Below, in pieces: positions 13,701 to 30,727 of a DNA stretch of 64,000 nucleotides. A program made the translations under genes and the position numbers. Every line of letters starts with the position of its first letter. Position 1 is the stretch's first letter. Origin of the DNA: Takifugu bimaculatus (taxonomy: Eukaryota; Chordata; Actinopteri; Tetraodontiformes; Tetraodontidae); assembly GCA_004026145.2 (NCBI GenBank), contig CP034977.1:3365484-3429483 (forward strand). The letters are read 5' to 3'. The notes below the pieces were generated by a model. The model saw only the letters and a list, made by a program, of their open reading frames with translations. It had not been told where the DNA came from and did no database searches.

Positions 13701-16700
13701 AATGGCTGCACATGTGTGAGGAGCCTTCTGTAGAATGACAGAGCCCAGAGTTCTTCAACACGCACCACTCAGGAATGCAAACACGCATACGTTATTAGCC
13801 CAAATGCCACTTCACACACATTCTGAGCGTGAGAGTCTCACATTCTGTGTGGGGGTGTGTTCCAAGACATGGTGCAGAATTCAGAGAATCAGCCAGAACG
13901 GGCTAAAGTGCATTATAAGTAACTACTGATAAGCAGACACGTTCAAGATTGAGAGGAACCAGCTATTGCTCAAGTTTGGTGGCAGAAAGCTCGGAATATA
14001 TAACGCAACGGCCGAAGGGCTGAACAAACCACAAATGGTATCAGCAGATGGGTTTCAGTCATGTTACACGTTCAGAGATAAAACCTAAATAAAGCTGCAA
14101 CAAAAGCTTCGGGATGACAACAGATCACGACTCAAAGAGCTGATGAGCAGCACATGAAACCCATCACTGGCACGTGCACGGGCATGCCCACTTAATTTAA
14201 AATCATACATCACAAACATCATTAAGCTGTCATTTCAGCGTTGAAAGTTGCCTCTGCAAGAAAGAAACAAGAAAATAACTCTTATTCCAAACATTTTTTC
14301 TCCTCTGCTCTCACCATGCAACACAACCTGTTCAGGAGCGAAAGGTCTTGACCTTTAGATCCAGGGGGGACGACTCTGGTATGCCTGTCATTTCCGACCA
14401 CATTTCCATTTTAACCCTCAACACACTGAGGACATTTATGAGACTGAATACACGTACAAACATAAATTATGGATAACAAGTTTAGCAGATTTCTGGTTCA
14501 GGTGTCTCTTTTATGTTTAATTTTCGACCCCTAGTCGATATCCTGCAATGAATAAATATTGAACGAGCTGGAGTTCTGAGATTAATCTTTCATCCAAAGG
14601 CATTTATGTGTCACTGATTAGATGTTAAATCACCAAATGATGCACGTCAACGCTGTGTGAGTCATAACCAGGCGACGTCACTCATACAGGCGCCCTGAGC
14701 GTGACGTCGACTCCTCGCGTGCCCTTTCAAAATAAAAGTCGACTCTGTTGAGGATGGCGTTGAACTTACCTGTTTACGTTCCCGCTTGGTGGGGATGTGT
14801 TGGGGGGGCTGAGGTGGCGGCTGCTGCTGCTGGGGGGCGGGGTTCATGATGACCGGGGGCGCCTGCACAGAGGGGGTGAACTGTGGCTGGGCAGGGTAGT
14901 AGGCCCCTGTGGGGGATCCAAGAGAAGCAGCACAGTCAACCCACACATGACAGAAGTTGGTCATACATACAACATAGAAGCAAAATTTCACACAGTGGTA
15001 CAGGTTACCAACGAAAAGTCGAAAATATAGTGTATGATGATATCACATGGAGGTGACATGTAAGGTTATTTAAATCACACCACGTTCAGTCCTAATGTGC
15101 AGGTCCTTTTTATGAATAAATGCTTCACTGTCATTGACACGAACAGACAAAAACAATGGCCTGAAATCTGTATTTTTCCTGCTGTTCCACTCTGAACACA
15201 TTCACGCCATTTCAAAAGGCCAACGAAGAGAAGCAGCCATTCCAGCTGGAAGGCCCAAACGGGTAGGCCTTCAAACCGTGACACAGCAGTCCCTCCCCGA
15301 CTCCCCCACGCCAGCGTTTCTCCAGCATTAGCGCGTTTTCTAATGTCAAATAAACCTCTTTCAACATGGCTAAAAAAAAACAACCCCACAATTTCTCAAC
15401 AGCCCCAGTAGCCCATACGGAAAGGTTTCGGTAATACTACCTGGCCTTGTGAGGGGCCCCGGTGTAGGACTGTCATAGGACTGGGGCTTAAAAAAAGAAC
15501 TGTCAGACTGAAGAGGCTTCCGTGTGAGCCTCCTCTGCCTCTCTCTCTAACTCGTATTACCGAGCCCGTGTTGTTGACCAGAGGCAGCCCGGCCTAAATA
15601 TAGTCAAAAGCCCACACCGGCGCAGGGAGGGGAAGGGAGGGACGACACCAGAGGGACGACACCAGAGGGACAGCGGCAGAAAGACACTGTCCTGGGCCAA
15701 TGTCTTAAGAAAGAGCAGGGGAACATCACCCAGACAGCACCTACCCTCCGACTCCTGCTGCTCCCGAGACCCACGGTTCCCCATGACCAGCACAAGACTA
15801 AGAGGGGGTGGGGGGGGGGTGACTTCTATCCCCCTCTGCGTGATTCTTCCGGTCCTCTCTACAGGTGCCCTCTCAGTTCAACTGGCGCTCGCTCTTTTTC
15901 CATCCCGTCTCCGTTAGGCTCCTCCCCCTGACCTTCCTGGTTCCTCTGCACCGCTCACGTTATTCCCTTCGCTCCCCCTCCACAAAGAAGCGACTCAGTT
16001 ATGTCATCTGGCGACCCCCCCCCCCCCCCCCCCATCAGCCTTGACTGCTGATCAAATCTATGCTGACAAAGATTTCACAAGCCACTGCGAAGGGGGGATG
16101 GCCTGTGTAGGAAGGGTTATGCACCACCGAAGGCTCGTGAACGTGCAAATATGACTTTCTGAGTCATTTCTTACACTTGTAACGTGCTGGTGACTGAAGT
16201 CAGCCATCACCTGTGCAGTGTCCATGTCTAATGCAAACACGCCCACGGGAGGCACAGAAACAGCGCACGTGTGGTGCAATAGTAAACAGCCCTCGCAGCC
16301 TTTGCACTGCACCGGCATGCTGGTCAAACACACTGCCGGTCTCTGTCTGCACACTGAGGCCGATGTAATGGCCATTTTCCACCTGAAATCCTGAGGACTT
16401 TAAGAACAGAGACACGTTTTGGCCGGTTTAAATTCTGAAATGATAAATGTTACACTTTTGCACGTGTTTGGGGTCTCTGGCATGAGGCCGGTTTGACGCG
16501 GAGCTAAATACACAGGTTACAATTGGCTTAAAATAAATATATTCTTATATGGTGTAAGACTAACTATTGCTGATTTGGATGCTGAAATTACATTATAAAG
16601 TCATTAGGAGACAAAAGACTTGCTGAATGAACATCATTTAGCTGCACTGGATCGATATGAAAATGAGAAAAATAAAACTAGATATGTGTGTATTTGTAAG

Positions 16701-19700
16701 AATTAAAGCTTCTGTTGTACAATTTTGGGAAGCCACTGGCGCCTGGTGTGATCTTCTGCTGCTGTCGCCCAGCTGCTTCAGGGTTGGACTTGTTGTGTGT
16801 TCAGAGATGTTTGTTCTGCTCTCCTTGGTTGGAATGAGTTGCTATTTGAGCTACTGTTGTTCTTCTATCATCTCAAACCAGTCTGTCCATTCTCTGAATC
16901 CTCCCATCAACAAGGCTTTTTCATCCGCGCGGCTGCCACTCACTGGTTATTTTCTCTTTTTGGGACCATGCTCTGGTTGTGTGTCAGAATCCCAGTCGAT
17001 CAGCAGTTTCTGAAACACTCGGACCAGCCTGCCCGGCACCAACAACACACCGCGTTCAAAGTCGTTAAAATCCCTTCTTCCCCATTCTGATGCTCAGTTT
17101 GAACCAGCTGTCTTGACCACACCAACATGCCTCAATGCACTGAGCTGATTAGCTATTTGTGTTAACAAGCAATTGAACGGGGGGACCTAATAAAATGGCC
17201 AGTCAGCTTTTACGTGTCACAGAACATAGGACGTTGTCCAAAGCCCGTCAGAAAATGTCAAATATTGTACGGCTTAAATGGACTGAAGTTCTCCACAATT
17301 ATATGTGCAATGAAAAAGCCTGGAAATATTGCTAAAAAAGCCTAGCAAGATTAACTAAACGCTGTGCACATCTCTCTAGATCGGATGCCTCTGAAATGGT
17401 TTCAGAGGTGAAGCTGAAGAATGGAGCGCGTTGTGCACACTCTATAGTGTTTTCACTATAATTAATTCAGGTCACTGCGTTCTCCCACTGATGAATTTAA
17501 GCTCAAACAAAGGAGACACATAGTTTAAATGCCTTTTAGTGGGGGGTGGCAGTGGGTTCGATAAGACTTGCTGTAACGAACAGTCGCCACTAGAGGGCGT
17601 GCCAACGCATGTGATAATGAGTGGTTAACTTAAATAAACAGTTAAAAAGCTGCTGATATGTGCTTTTTTTGGTCACAGGTTTTGTCTACTTAAGAAATTT
17701 TCTTCTCTAATACACATTCCTGTATTGGATTCTGTGACATTAGATTTGTAATTTTCATTTTCATTTCCTCTGTTTTTCAGGAAGTAACGACTGTAGTTTT
17801 CTTCCCTTCTCAGGTGACTTCAGTGTGCCAGTTTTCCACGGAACGGCACCGACTTTAGCGAGCCTTCATTTGCTTTCGCTGTTTGCTGTTTGCGCTGCGG
17901 ATGAAAATGCCTTCAATGAGTTGGTTGTTGCGGCACGAAGCCGCCGACGGCTGCGGGGCGACGCAGTTATAAGCGTAAAGTTATACGCGAGCTCCCGCTG
18001 CTTCCTGACTGGCCCTCTGTATAATGTTACATAAAATAGATACAACGGTGCGGAGCCTCTTACCATAAGTACCATATTCTGCAGGGTTTGTGGCTGTGTA
18101 GAAACCCGGGTTGCCTGTTTGGACTGGGTACTGCTGGGGGGGGGCCACATAGGTCGCTGAACGGTACTAAGGGAAGAAAAGTAGGTGAAATATATGAGTT
18201 TTAGGTGTGTTTCTATATACATCAGTCCGCGCCCCCCCTCACCTGTCCGGGTATGAAGTAAGCAGGTCCTTGTGGTGAGCTTGGGAAAGGCAACTGTTGA
18301 CCCGGGATCATCATCATCTGTGACCCGGCCTGATAAACGTGCGTGGGCGCCACAGGCCGGGGGCCGCTGCTGGGGGGGACGCCCCGTGACGCGCTGGGCG
18401 GAGGCAGGTTGGTTCTGTTGTTGTAATAGGACTGGAGAGGAGGCAGGGGAGCAGGTGTGTGTGCGACGAGGGAATGGAATGATGGAAAATGGAGGACAAA
18501 TACACACAAGGGGGGGGGGGGCAACAGAAGTCATTAATTTTCCTTAGCAGATCTGTAACACGACAGTCGCTCATTCTTTCATACGGTGCATTCAGGGACC
18601 TACCCGAGCACAAATCTACACACAATTTACCCTAAAGCTGCAGCTATATTCCAACTATTAGCACATCGGCCCTGCCTGCCAGAGGTGCTAAAGGGGCTAA
18701 TGCTAGTTCATTCAGAGCCTCTTCATTAGCATTCTACTGCTGGCATGGGAGCCTAATGCTGTAACCAGCAGAACCACGCCAAGTCAAGGAATGTTCACTG
18801 GTGGCAGATACTAAACTCACACTTCCCTCAGAAGGTGAAACTAAGAAGGGAAAAGTGGAAGAAATTGGAAATCTGAGTTACCTGTAGTGATCTGAAGCTT
18901 CCCTTGAGCAGCACAAACACAGGCGAAAAAGGTCAATCAAAAGCAAAGGAAAAGGTGGGAGAAGAGGAGGAAGAGAGTCACAACGAGACGTCAGTGGGAA
19001 GCCTAAAGAAACTGTGGAGCCCAAGTCAAGCAGTGAATTCACAGGAATCATGCGCACAACAGCGAGGCCTGGACCTGGACAGCTGTAAAACCACTTCTGA
19101 AGGGGGGCACTGGTCTGGAAACGGATTTTATTTCCAGACGTACATTTTCTTAGGACTTGGGTGGCATCACTTACATTTTTAAAACTTTCCCAATGCTAAT
19201 GTCAATTATTTTCCATGAAACTGATTTTACATTTCTGCAATTACTCTTTAGAAATAATAAAAACAATGAGCACTCATGAAAAGGAGATCACATTTTGTGT
19301 GACTGCTGTTAGTTGTGCTGTTAGTACCTGTTGGTGCAAAGGCCGCGGCCCTGAGGCAAACTAGAGGGGGAGATGCAGACAGGACAGAGGTTAAAGGCAA
19401 AAGCACCACAATCATGCATCATCTTCAACCGAAAGTGACCTTTTCCACAAAGGCCGAGCTTTAATTCGATAACAATCGACGGGATTTTTATTACAGAGTT
19501 GTTTCCCCTTCAACCTGTGTGTGTGCTTTATCATTTCTACTTCCTGGAGATTTACCTGGTAATACTAACCCAGCTAACCGGTTCAGAGGTCGTGTCATTT
19601 AAATTAGGAGACGACAGCGACAACAGTGGTGATAAAGACCCGAACGACCTATTGTGGGACCTTTTTTACCCGACCACTCGGATGGGAACGTGCACCAGGG

Positions 19701-20280
19701 GAACGCGGGTGGACAGTGAGGACGCTCGGGAAGTTTTGGGAACGCGAACGAGGGCGTTGTCTTTGGAAATGGAGGCCAAAGTTCGGCGCCGTGGGTGTGC
19801 TGCCGGCCGGAGAGCGGTGGGTGGGCCTACCTGCCGGGGCTGTGCTGATGGGTTCATTTGTGGAGGCGGTGGAGTGGCGAACACGACGGAGGGGGGCTGC
19901 CCAGGAGGGAACGAGGGCTGCAAGAGAAAGGAAGTGATGTCATCAGCAGAAAGTGAGGCGCAGACTGGGGGAGGAGTGTGTGTTATTTATGGTTGGAAAA
20001 GGGTTTTAAAATGAGAGTGTAACTCTGGTGTCGGCCTGATAATTAACTAATAGGAGACCAGACTGCTGTGATCTGCTTCTGATTATATGCATAACATCGC
20101 CATGACGACAAGACTCTTCCTTAGTGGGGGGGGGAAGAGAGGAAAAGAAAGCATGACGGGAAAAGGGGGAAAGATGAAAGAAAGGGAGGTCTCAGGACAG
20201 TTTACCTGTGAAAGGCCAGGTGAGGGGGCAGGGTGGGGGGCGGAGGGGGGTCCTGTTATAGGCTGTGGTGCTTTATTCAT
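4051..20280 (-). CDS. eif4g1: Eukaryotic translation initiation factor 4 gamma 1 (complete, 30 coding exons)
   Basis: Cytoplasmic scaffold of eIF4F that bridges eIF4E, eIF4A, eIF3 and PABP during cap-dependent initiation. Coding exons: 20280-20206, 19917-19831, 18902-18882 (microexon), 18431-18243, 18166-18064, 14906-14770, 12185-12093, 12020-11927, 11078-10062, 9938-9850, 9775-9583, 9423-9290, 9120-8998, 8916-8506, 8434-8288, 8205-7972, 7880-7776, 7611-7327, 7229-7118, 7018-6904, 6755-6511, 6361-6234, 6147-5975, 5903-5778, 5670-5589, 5480-5382, 4843-4709, 4625-4544, 4452-4312, 4232-4051. They total 5,157 nt with all phases matching: 1,718 aa, against about 1,600 in human. The start is MNKAPQP, as in the long human isoform. 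The conserved KRERKQ-IRIRDPNQGG joint, the eIF4E-binding YDRVFLL (9365-9385), MIF4G (about 8770-7776), MA3 (about 6280-5589) and W2 (4843-4051, ending EAEDESDNS) are all seen. The 1-kb exon at 11078-10062 is acidic and low complexity, the usual divergent part. Whether this is the a or b teleost copy cannot be told. Confidence 0.96.
7729..7773. repeat. (GT)n microsatellite at an eif4g1 5' splice site
   Basis: About 22 units. On the sense (minus) strand the exon ending at 7776 is followed at once by GTACACACAC, so the CA repeat begins inside the splice donor. Confidence 0.95.
9365..9385 (-). other. eIF4E-binding motif of eIF4G1
   Basis: Encodes YDRVFLL within KKKYDRVFLLGFQF, fitting the canonical Y-x4-L-hydrophobic eIF4E-binding helix. 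It marks the boundary between the PABP-binding N-terminal part and the MIF4G core. Confidence 0.92.
10733..10762 (-). repeat. GAG-rich trinucleotide tract coding poly-Glu in eif4g1
   Basis: CTC-type triplets on the plus strand encode an uninterrupted run of Glu followed by a VEVEEQVEVV stretch. The human protein has an acidic Glu run at the equivalent place, so the tract is ancestral, but its length is likely variable. Confidence 0.85.
12186..14769. other. eif4g1 intron of about 2.6 kb
   Basis: Lies between the exon coding for KRERKQ and the one coding for IRIRDPNQGG. No coding exon or RNA gene recognised. A GC-richer block around 13350-13700 could be an internal promoter, since this junction is where shorter mammalian eIF4G1 isoforms begin, but no initiator signal supports it. 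Confidence 0.5.
14907..18063. other. eif4g1 intron of about 3.2 kb
   Basis: No coding exon that fits the reading phase was found. It contains a C homopolymer near 16017 and a CTCF-like motif at 17587-17600. Confidence 0.5.
17587..17600 (+). promoter_or_regulatory. CTCF-like motif
   Basis: CCACTAGAGGGCGT matches CCASYAGRKGGCRS at all but the last position. It is located in a large eif4g1 intron. Confidence 0.4.
18882..18902 (-). other. eif4g1: 21-nt in-frame microexon of eif4g1
   Basis: Sense sequence between a 3' splice site ending GCTGCTCAAG and a donor GTAACT encodes GSFRSLQ. Flanking exons are both phase 0 (upstream ends QPRQ, downstream starts SYYNN), so inclusion or skipping keeps the frame. 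UGC motifs lie directly before the splice acceptor, the known context for SRRM4/nSR100-activated neural microexons. Mammalian Eif4g1 and Eif4g3 are known to have 21-nt neural microexons; equivalence here is inferred from length, phase and position. Confidence 0.75.
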
Positions 20281-20576
20281 TTCACGGGGTTCTGCATGTG
20301 GAGGCGGATGTGGACCTGTTCAGACAGAGAGCAGAAGGAAACGACGCCCACGTCATGAGGTTAAAAACGACAGAGTGACCGTCAGCAGGGGGGGGCGACA
20401 GCAGCCCCAGAGCCAGGCCAGCTCCAGGTCACAGGTCATTACTGCCACAGCGCGGAAGTCCTTCAGAATGCTCCGTTATCAGGTCACTTCCTGTCGCTAC
20501 CTTCCCAGTGACATCACAACATACAAGGTGTCTGGCAGATTCCCCAGAAGTGTCACCCAATCATTTCATGTCAATA

Positions 20577-20897
20577 CAGAAATATGTTTATTTCAATCAC
20601 AGCCCATCACAAAAGTATTAAAATAACTGTTCCTGTACAGAAATATACATTAATTTCAATCACAGCCCATCATAAAGGCATTAAAATAACTGTTCCTGTA
20701 CAGAAATATATAGTAATTTCAATCACAGCCCATCATAAAAGTATTAAAATAACTGTTCCTGTACAGAAATATATATTAATTTCAATCACAGCCCATCATA
20801 AAAGTATTAAAATAACTGTTCCTGTACAGAAATATATATTAATTTCAATCACAGCCCATCATAAAGGCATTAAAATAACTGTTCCTGTACAGAAATA
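20577..20897. repeat. 63-bp minisatellite, about 5 copies
   Basis: Five near-identical units of 63 bp in eif4g1 intron 1. Each unit has the 8-bp palindrome CTGTACAG and the phrase TTTCAATCACAGCCCATCA. Copies differ by only a few bases, mostly in the segment around GGCATT versus AGTATT, suggesting recent homogenisation. Because the period is a multiple of three, one plus-strand frame stays open across it; this is not evidence of a gene. Confidence 0.93.
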
Positions 20898-23464
20898 AGT
20901 ATATTATTTATATTTGCTGCACTGTATCTGCTCATACTGAGCAAAATTGTGTGTTACTACTACTACTGTTAGTGCGACATTTATATGGCTCAAGTATGTG
21001 AACATACGCACCATCTCCAGCTGTACTTCAACTCTATCGGGAGCTGTGTTACAGTGACACATTTATATTTATAGCAGAAGCCCAGATCATCGCTGCCTGA
21101 CAGACACACGGAAGCTGTGGAGTAAAAAAATCCTGAGTCATGATGAATCAGGAAGGCTTTTTTTACCCACAGGAGGAAATCTTGCCTGCTGCAACGGTTG
21201 TGATCACCACGGTTACCGGGACTGCGTCAGCACACAGGCCAAAGATAATGAATACTCTCCAAGGTTTGATTCTTTTTACTGGAAGATGGAATTCCTTTGC
21301 AGGAAAACACTGATACTGACAACAACGGAAGGCCCAGATCTCCTGGATCTCTTAAACATCAGGCTGGCAGATGAAATGCTGAGTCAGCGATCTGCTGGTT
21401 ACAGGAAGACGTCAGACGGACGACGTGTTCCACCCAGGATGACCAGACAGGGCCATCTTACAGTAGGAGCGTGTATAGGCGTAACGTATGTATGTAGATC
21501 AATCTTTAACTGTGTCACACCTCTTTGTTAACAGCCTGGGAACATCAGAGAGCAACAATCTGGGCTGAATTTGTGACATTTCACCAATAACTCCTTCCCA
21601 CACGTGCACACGGGGGCGGAGTTAGACATTTGTATGTAAAGTTCAGATTAAAGTCCAATGGTGACGCATCGAATCATCCCAAAACCCAGACGGGGCATTG
21701 AAAGATCCGCAGGAGCGCCCCGGATGTGGACGCCTGAGGCTTTTGTTTCACAACAGGAAGCAGGACCTGCAGTCACACATCAGCTTCCTGCGTGTGCACA
21801 TGAGTAGTTTTTATTAAACTGTTGCAAAAAGCTATAAGTAGGCAGCTGCAGAATGCTTCCGAGGTCAGTGTCAGAGGAAGGTGCATCCATTTTGGACCCC
21901 TGCTGTGGCCCGGGGGTCAAATGTCTGCAGTCTCCGCGTGAACCACGTGCCCGCTGCAGCCCCCTGACCGACGTGGCCACACTGACCCGGAGCTCTGACA
22001 CGGTGCCGGGGTCAGGAGACAGCTGCGACGCAGATGGACCTGCGTTACCACAGGTAAATCACGCGTGTCGCCTGCCTCCGCCGGGGCTTCTGCTGACACA
22101 GGGGCGTGTCTGCACGTCTCCTCTCTCACACGCGCACGCACGCACGCACTCCATCAGTTATCTGCATGCAGTAGTATAAACACACTCGCATGAAAAGCAC
22201 GGATTTATCACAACCTGATGTGCGAGGCGCTGTTAGCCGTGATGCTAACCCCATCCTAGGCCCGATATGGGTTTACCACGTGGTTTCTCTCGTCGTTGGC
22301 GCGTTGCAACAGCAGACGCCGGCTTCATGCCAGCCACACCTCAGCCCGAATCGCCTGTGGCAACCATCTATTTCGCGGAAGGCGCAAAACATACCGGACT
22401 AGCCGCGTCTGGAGACGTGTGCGGCCAAGGCGACGCGTCGGGGCTGCTGGTGCAGGTTATCAGCAATCTCAACGCTGGGAACTTTGAAGCTAATAAAAGC
22501 GGCTACTGTTGCGTCCAGGAGCGGTGTAGCCTCCTGGAGCTCTGGAAGCTTCAGCCAGATTCCTGGAGGTTATAAATACGTTAGCGGTGTTGTCACGACG
22601 TGGTGGTGAAACAACCTGAGCCGGAATGACTCAGACGCCTCGTTTTTGGTTAGCAGCCGAGCATCACGCCCGGGGAGAAGCACAACATCAGCAGCGTGCG
22701 TCTGACCCGGTGGAGGAGGAAGAAACCCACCCAAGGACCAAACACCGGAGTGGCGTTTTGTTGAACCAAATTGGCAGGACACTGAGCTGTCATCGCCTTC
22801 AAAACAAACGCCCTGTCAAAGCAGCCTCCGCCAATCCCGACAACCCGTTACTGTCAAATTCTTACCGGATCTCATAAGCTAGAGAACTAAAATGGGACTG
22901 TGTGCGACTGATGAACAGAGATAACAAATCCAGATCCTTTAATCAACCACCTAAACGTCAGGGATAATGAAACGTGAAAAGGTTACGGCACAATCTAAAG
23001 TGTACATGCTTAGAACACCGCAAAGCCCACCGTGGACGTAGTTAGCATTCAGATTGCTAACAGTATAAACTGCGACGAAAACAACAACACTGGAGCGCGG
23101 ACGCGTGCGTATCGCTCAGCGCACACAACAAGTTACCGCCGGAACAATGTATTTCAGAACGTCACAATAACAAAGAGTCAACTTTGCTCTGCATCCCACT
23201 TTTAGCATGCTAGCCGGACAAGCTCATGTGAAGAAAGAACACCCACGTCGAATTAGCATGGAACGCTAGCAAGCAGCTAGCTGGCTAATCCCCGAAAACA
23301 GGAGCACCAGTTAACAGCAATCAGTGAAGAAAGTCGCAACAATGAGACACGTTTCCAGGCGTAAAAGCTAAACAATAGTTACTCCGGAACGTCATCCCAG
23401 AGTCTTAACGTGTCACCGGTGTGACGTTTTTAAAGCCTATTTATTTGAGGACTGTGGTCATTAC
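20898..23464. other. Rest of eif4g1 intron 1
   Basis: About 2.6 kb between the minisatellite and the first exon. The half near 21850-22600 is GC and CpG rich, as expected close to a housekeeping promoter. No supported exon was seen. Confidence 0.5.
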
Positions 23465-23560
23465 CTTTCTCTCCTTGAGTCCGCAGAGCCGGACGGACGG
23501 AAAATCTTCCCGGAAGCCGGTAGGTAGGCAGTTCCGGTTTGGGAAGCAGACCTCTGGATC
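23465..23560 (-). promoter_or_regulatory. eif4g1: eif4g1 5' UTR exon 1 and core promoter
   Basis: On the minus strand a noncoding exon ends at 23465 with GAGAGAAAG followed by donor GTAATG. Just upstream are CCGGAAG-type ETS/GABP sites (about 23510-23540), typical of housekeeping TATA-less promoters. The next exon starts at 20315, adding 35 nt of 5' UTR before the ATG. The exact start site is not determined. Confidence 0.6.
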
Positions 23561-24309
23561 AAGGAACGGCTGGCGTCATGGCATTGATATTATGATCCAG
23601 ATAAGAAAGAAAAAAGAAAATGAAACTATCATGACGAAGATAGCTTATGTTCGCGTTACAGATATCAGAACCAGTAATGAACAGCCCAGAAGCTCTATTG
23701 ATTATCCCTGCATTATAGTTAACTTTTAGATAAAAAGATTTTCATTTTGGAAAGTTCATTATTTGTGGATTTGTGTAGAGATACCTGTGTGTATAAATAA
23801 ATTATGAAACAAGTTTTATGCGGACAATCCTACTGTATTTGTGAATGTTTGCATTACTTTGTTGAGATTGATCCGGGCGCCTCATCCACAAGGTGGTGAA
23901 TCCAGTGGAGGAGCCAGGATGGGGGACTGTACCTTGGGTGGTGTCCACCAGGTTCCAGTCAGGGTCACTCACAGTGAGGTCACTGCCAGAGGGTGGATGG
24001 ATCTTAGGTCTGGAAATCAGCTCGGCTGCATTTCAAATCATCCGGAAGCTCTGTCCTGTTAGCCGTGTCTAGGACCACTTTCAGTTTAAGACTGGTCAAG
24101 ACGCCATTCCAATTGTCAAGGAGAAGCTGGTGGAAAGCCCCGGAGAGGAGCGGCGTGCCTTGGAAATACGAGGCACGGGGCGACCAGCACGCTCATCCAA
24201 CAACTCTGACAAACCAAGTGCTGCATTTGCGCCACAAAAAGGTTTAGATTTGACGTCTCTGACCAGGAGGGAAAGAACCTTAAGTAACAACACACACAGG
24301 AGCTGAGAT
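23561..24309. other. Intergenic between psmd2 3' end and eif4g1 promoter
   Basis: About 0.75 kb; no gene recognised. The two genes are in tandem on the minus strand, as PSMD2 and EIF4G1 are in human. Confidence 0.6.
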
Positions 24310-24315
24310 TTTATT
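24310..24315 (-). terminator. Candidate psmd2 polyadenylation signal
   Basis: AATAAA on the minus strand about 470 nt past the psmd2 stop. A second AATAAA at about 24769 lies only 15 nt after the stop and is too close to be the main signal. Confidence 0.5.
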
Positions 24316-24787
24316 TTTGATCAGTTCTTTTACTGTAATGTAACAAAAAAAAAAAGAAAAAAGTTTAAGAACACACTTAAATGCTCCAATTACATAAAAA
24401 GAGTATCTGAACAACACACTGAAACAACCGATGTGGGCTAAAACGTTGGTTACTCACTAATGAGATAATTAGAGTTTGGTGAACATCCCCTTCTCCAGTT
24501 TGATTCCTGTGGGACAGATGGAGTGAAATTGGAGCAGGAGGAAACCATTGATGCAGTGGACGAGGTCCCAGTTTTACCCTCCATGTGTCAGCCCACTCTA
24601 ATTAACCAGGCCCAAAGCATCCATTTTTAATGAGTGCTGGGGATGGTGACAGAAGACAGAAGGAGAAGGCCTGCTTTGCTCTTTTCATCCATTCAAAAAC
24701 CCCCAAAATAGGACAACAATGAAGGGATACCCTTAAAAACTGAGCAAGAGGCCAGTGGGAACAAGCTTTTATTTCGTGGCGTGGTCT

Positions 24788-30298
<5,511 letters not shown>

Positions 30299-30727
30299 GG
30301 CTGTCTGTGAACTCTCGATTAGCAAACGGAACTGAAGGATGCTGTCGCGAGCTGTCTCTTCTTCTACGGTGTCAAATTTGTTCTTTTTTTGTTCTATCGC
30401 CCCCCGTTGGTCGACTGTCACATTGTTGGTGGTGCGTACTTCACGTCCTCATAAACGATGGAAGTTTCGAATTTATCATACAAATTTAATCCAAATACGT
30501 TATAAACGATCATTATGTTTCAGATCCAGAGTCAATTAATGTTTAAATTAGCACCTTATTTGCTTTTATATTGTGAATATGTTGACAAGGTTTTGCATGA
30601 TGTTACACGATGAACTGCCAAAACATTGAAATCTCCCACATTTTTAAAGTAACAGATTCGCTTGTCACATGACCACCTGGATATAATCACATGGTCAGAG
30701 TCTGAACCGTTTCCCACTCAGGCCAAC
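30299..30727. promoter_or_regulatory. Bidirectional promoter psmd2 / prss16-like, with two M-box/CLEAR-like sites
   Basis: The two start codons are 429 bp apart in head-to-head orientation. Near the prss16-like side are GTCACATGAC (30664-30673) and ATCACATGGT (30686-30695). The first contains TCACATGA, the MITF/TFE M-box and a CLEAR-like E-box used by lysosomal genes. This fits a lysosomal peptidase on that side. I saw no antioxidant-response element of the kind used by proteasome genes. Confidence 0.55.

Noticed and set aside
15441..15480. Possible 40-nt eif4g1 exon coding SYDSPTPGPLTRPG with AG and GT borders
   Set aside because: The preceding exon ends in phase 1, which would read into a TGA inside this segment; the direct join of flanking exons gives the conserved EYGTYGAYYPAQ.
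19328..19350. Possible 23-nt eif4g1 microexon with splice-like borders
   Set aside because: Flanking exons are phase 0 and 23 nt would shift the frame.
19499..20014. 171-codon plus-strand open frame
   Set aside because: Antisense to a real eif4g1 exon (19917-19831) and its introns; no family similarity.
20577..20897. CRISPR-like array
   Set aside because: Tandem units have no unique spacers, and this is a vertebrate genome.
20584..20898. Repetitive 104-codon protein
   Set aside because: It is a by-product of a tandem repeat whose period is a multiple of three, antisense within an intron.
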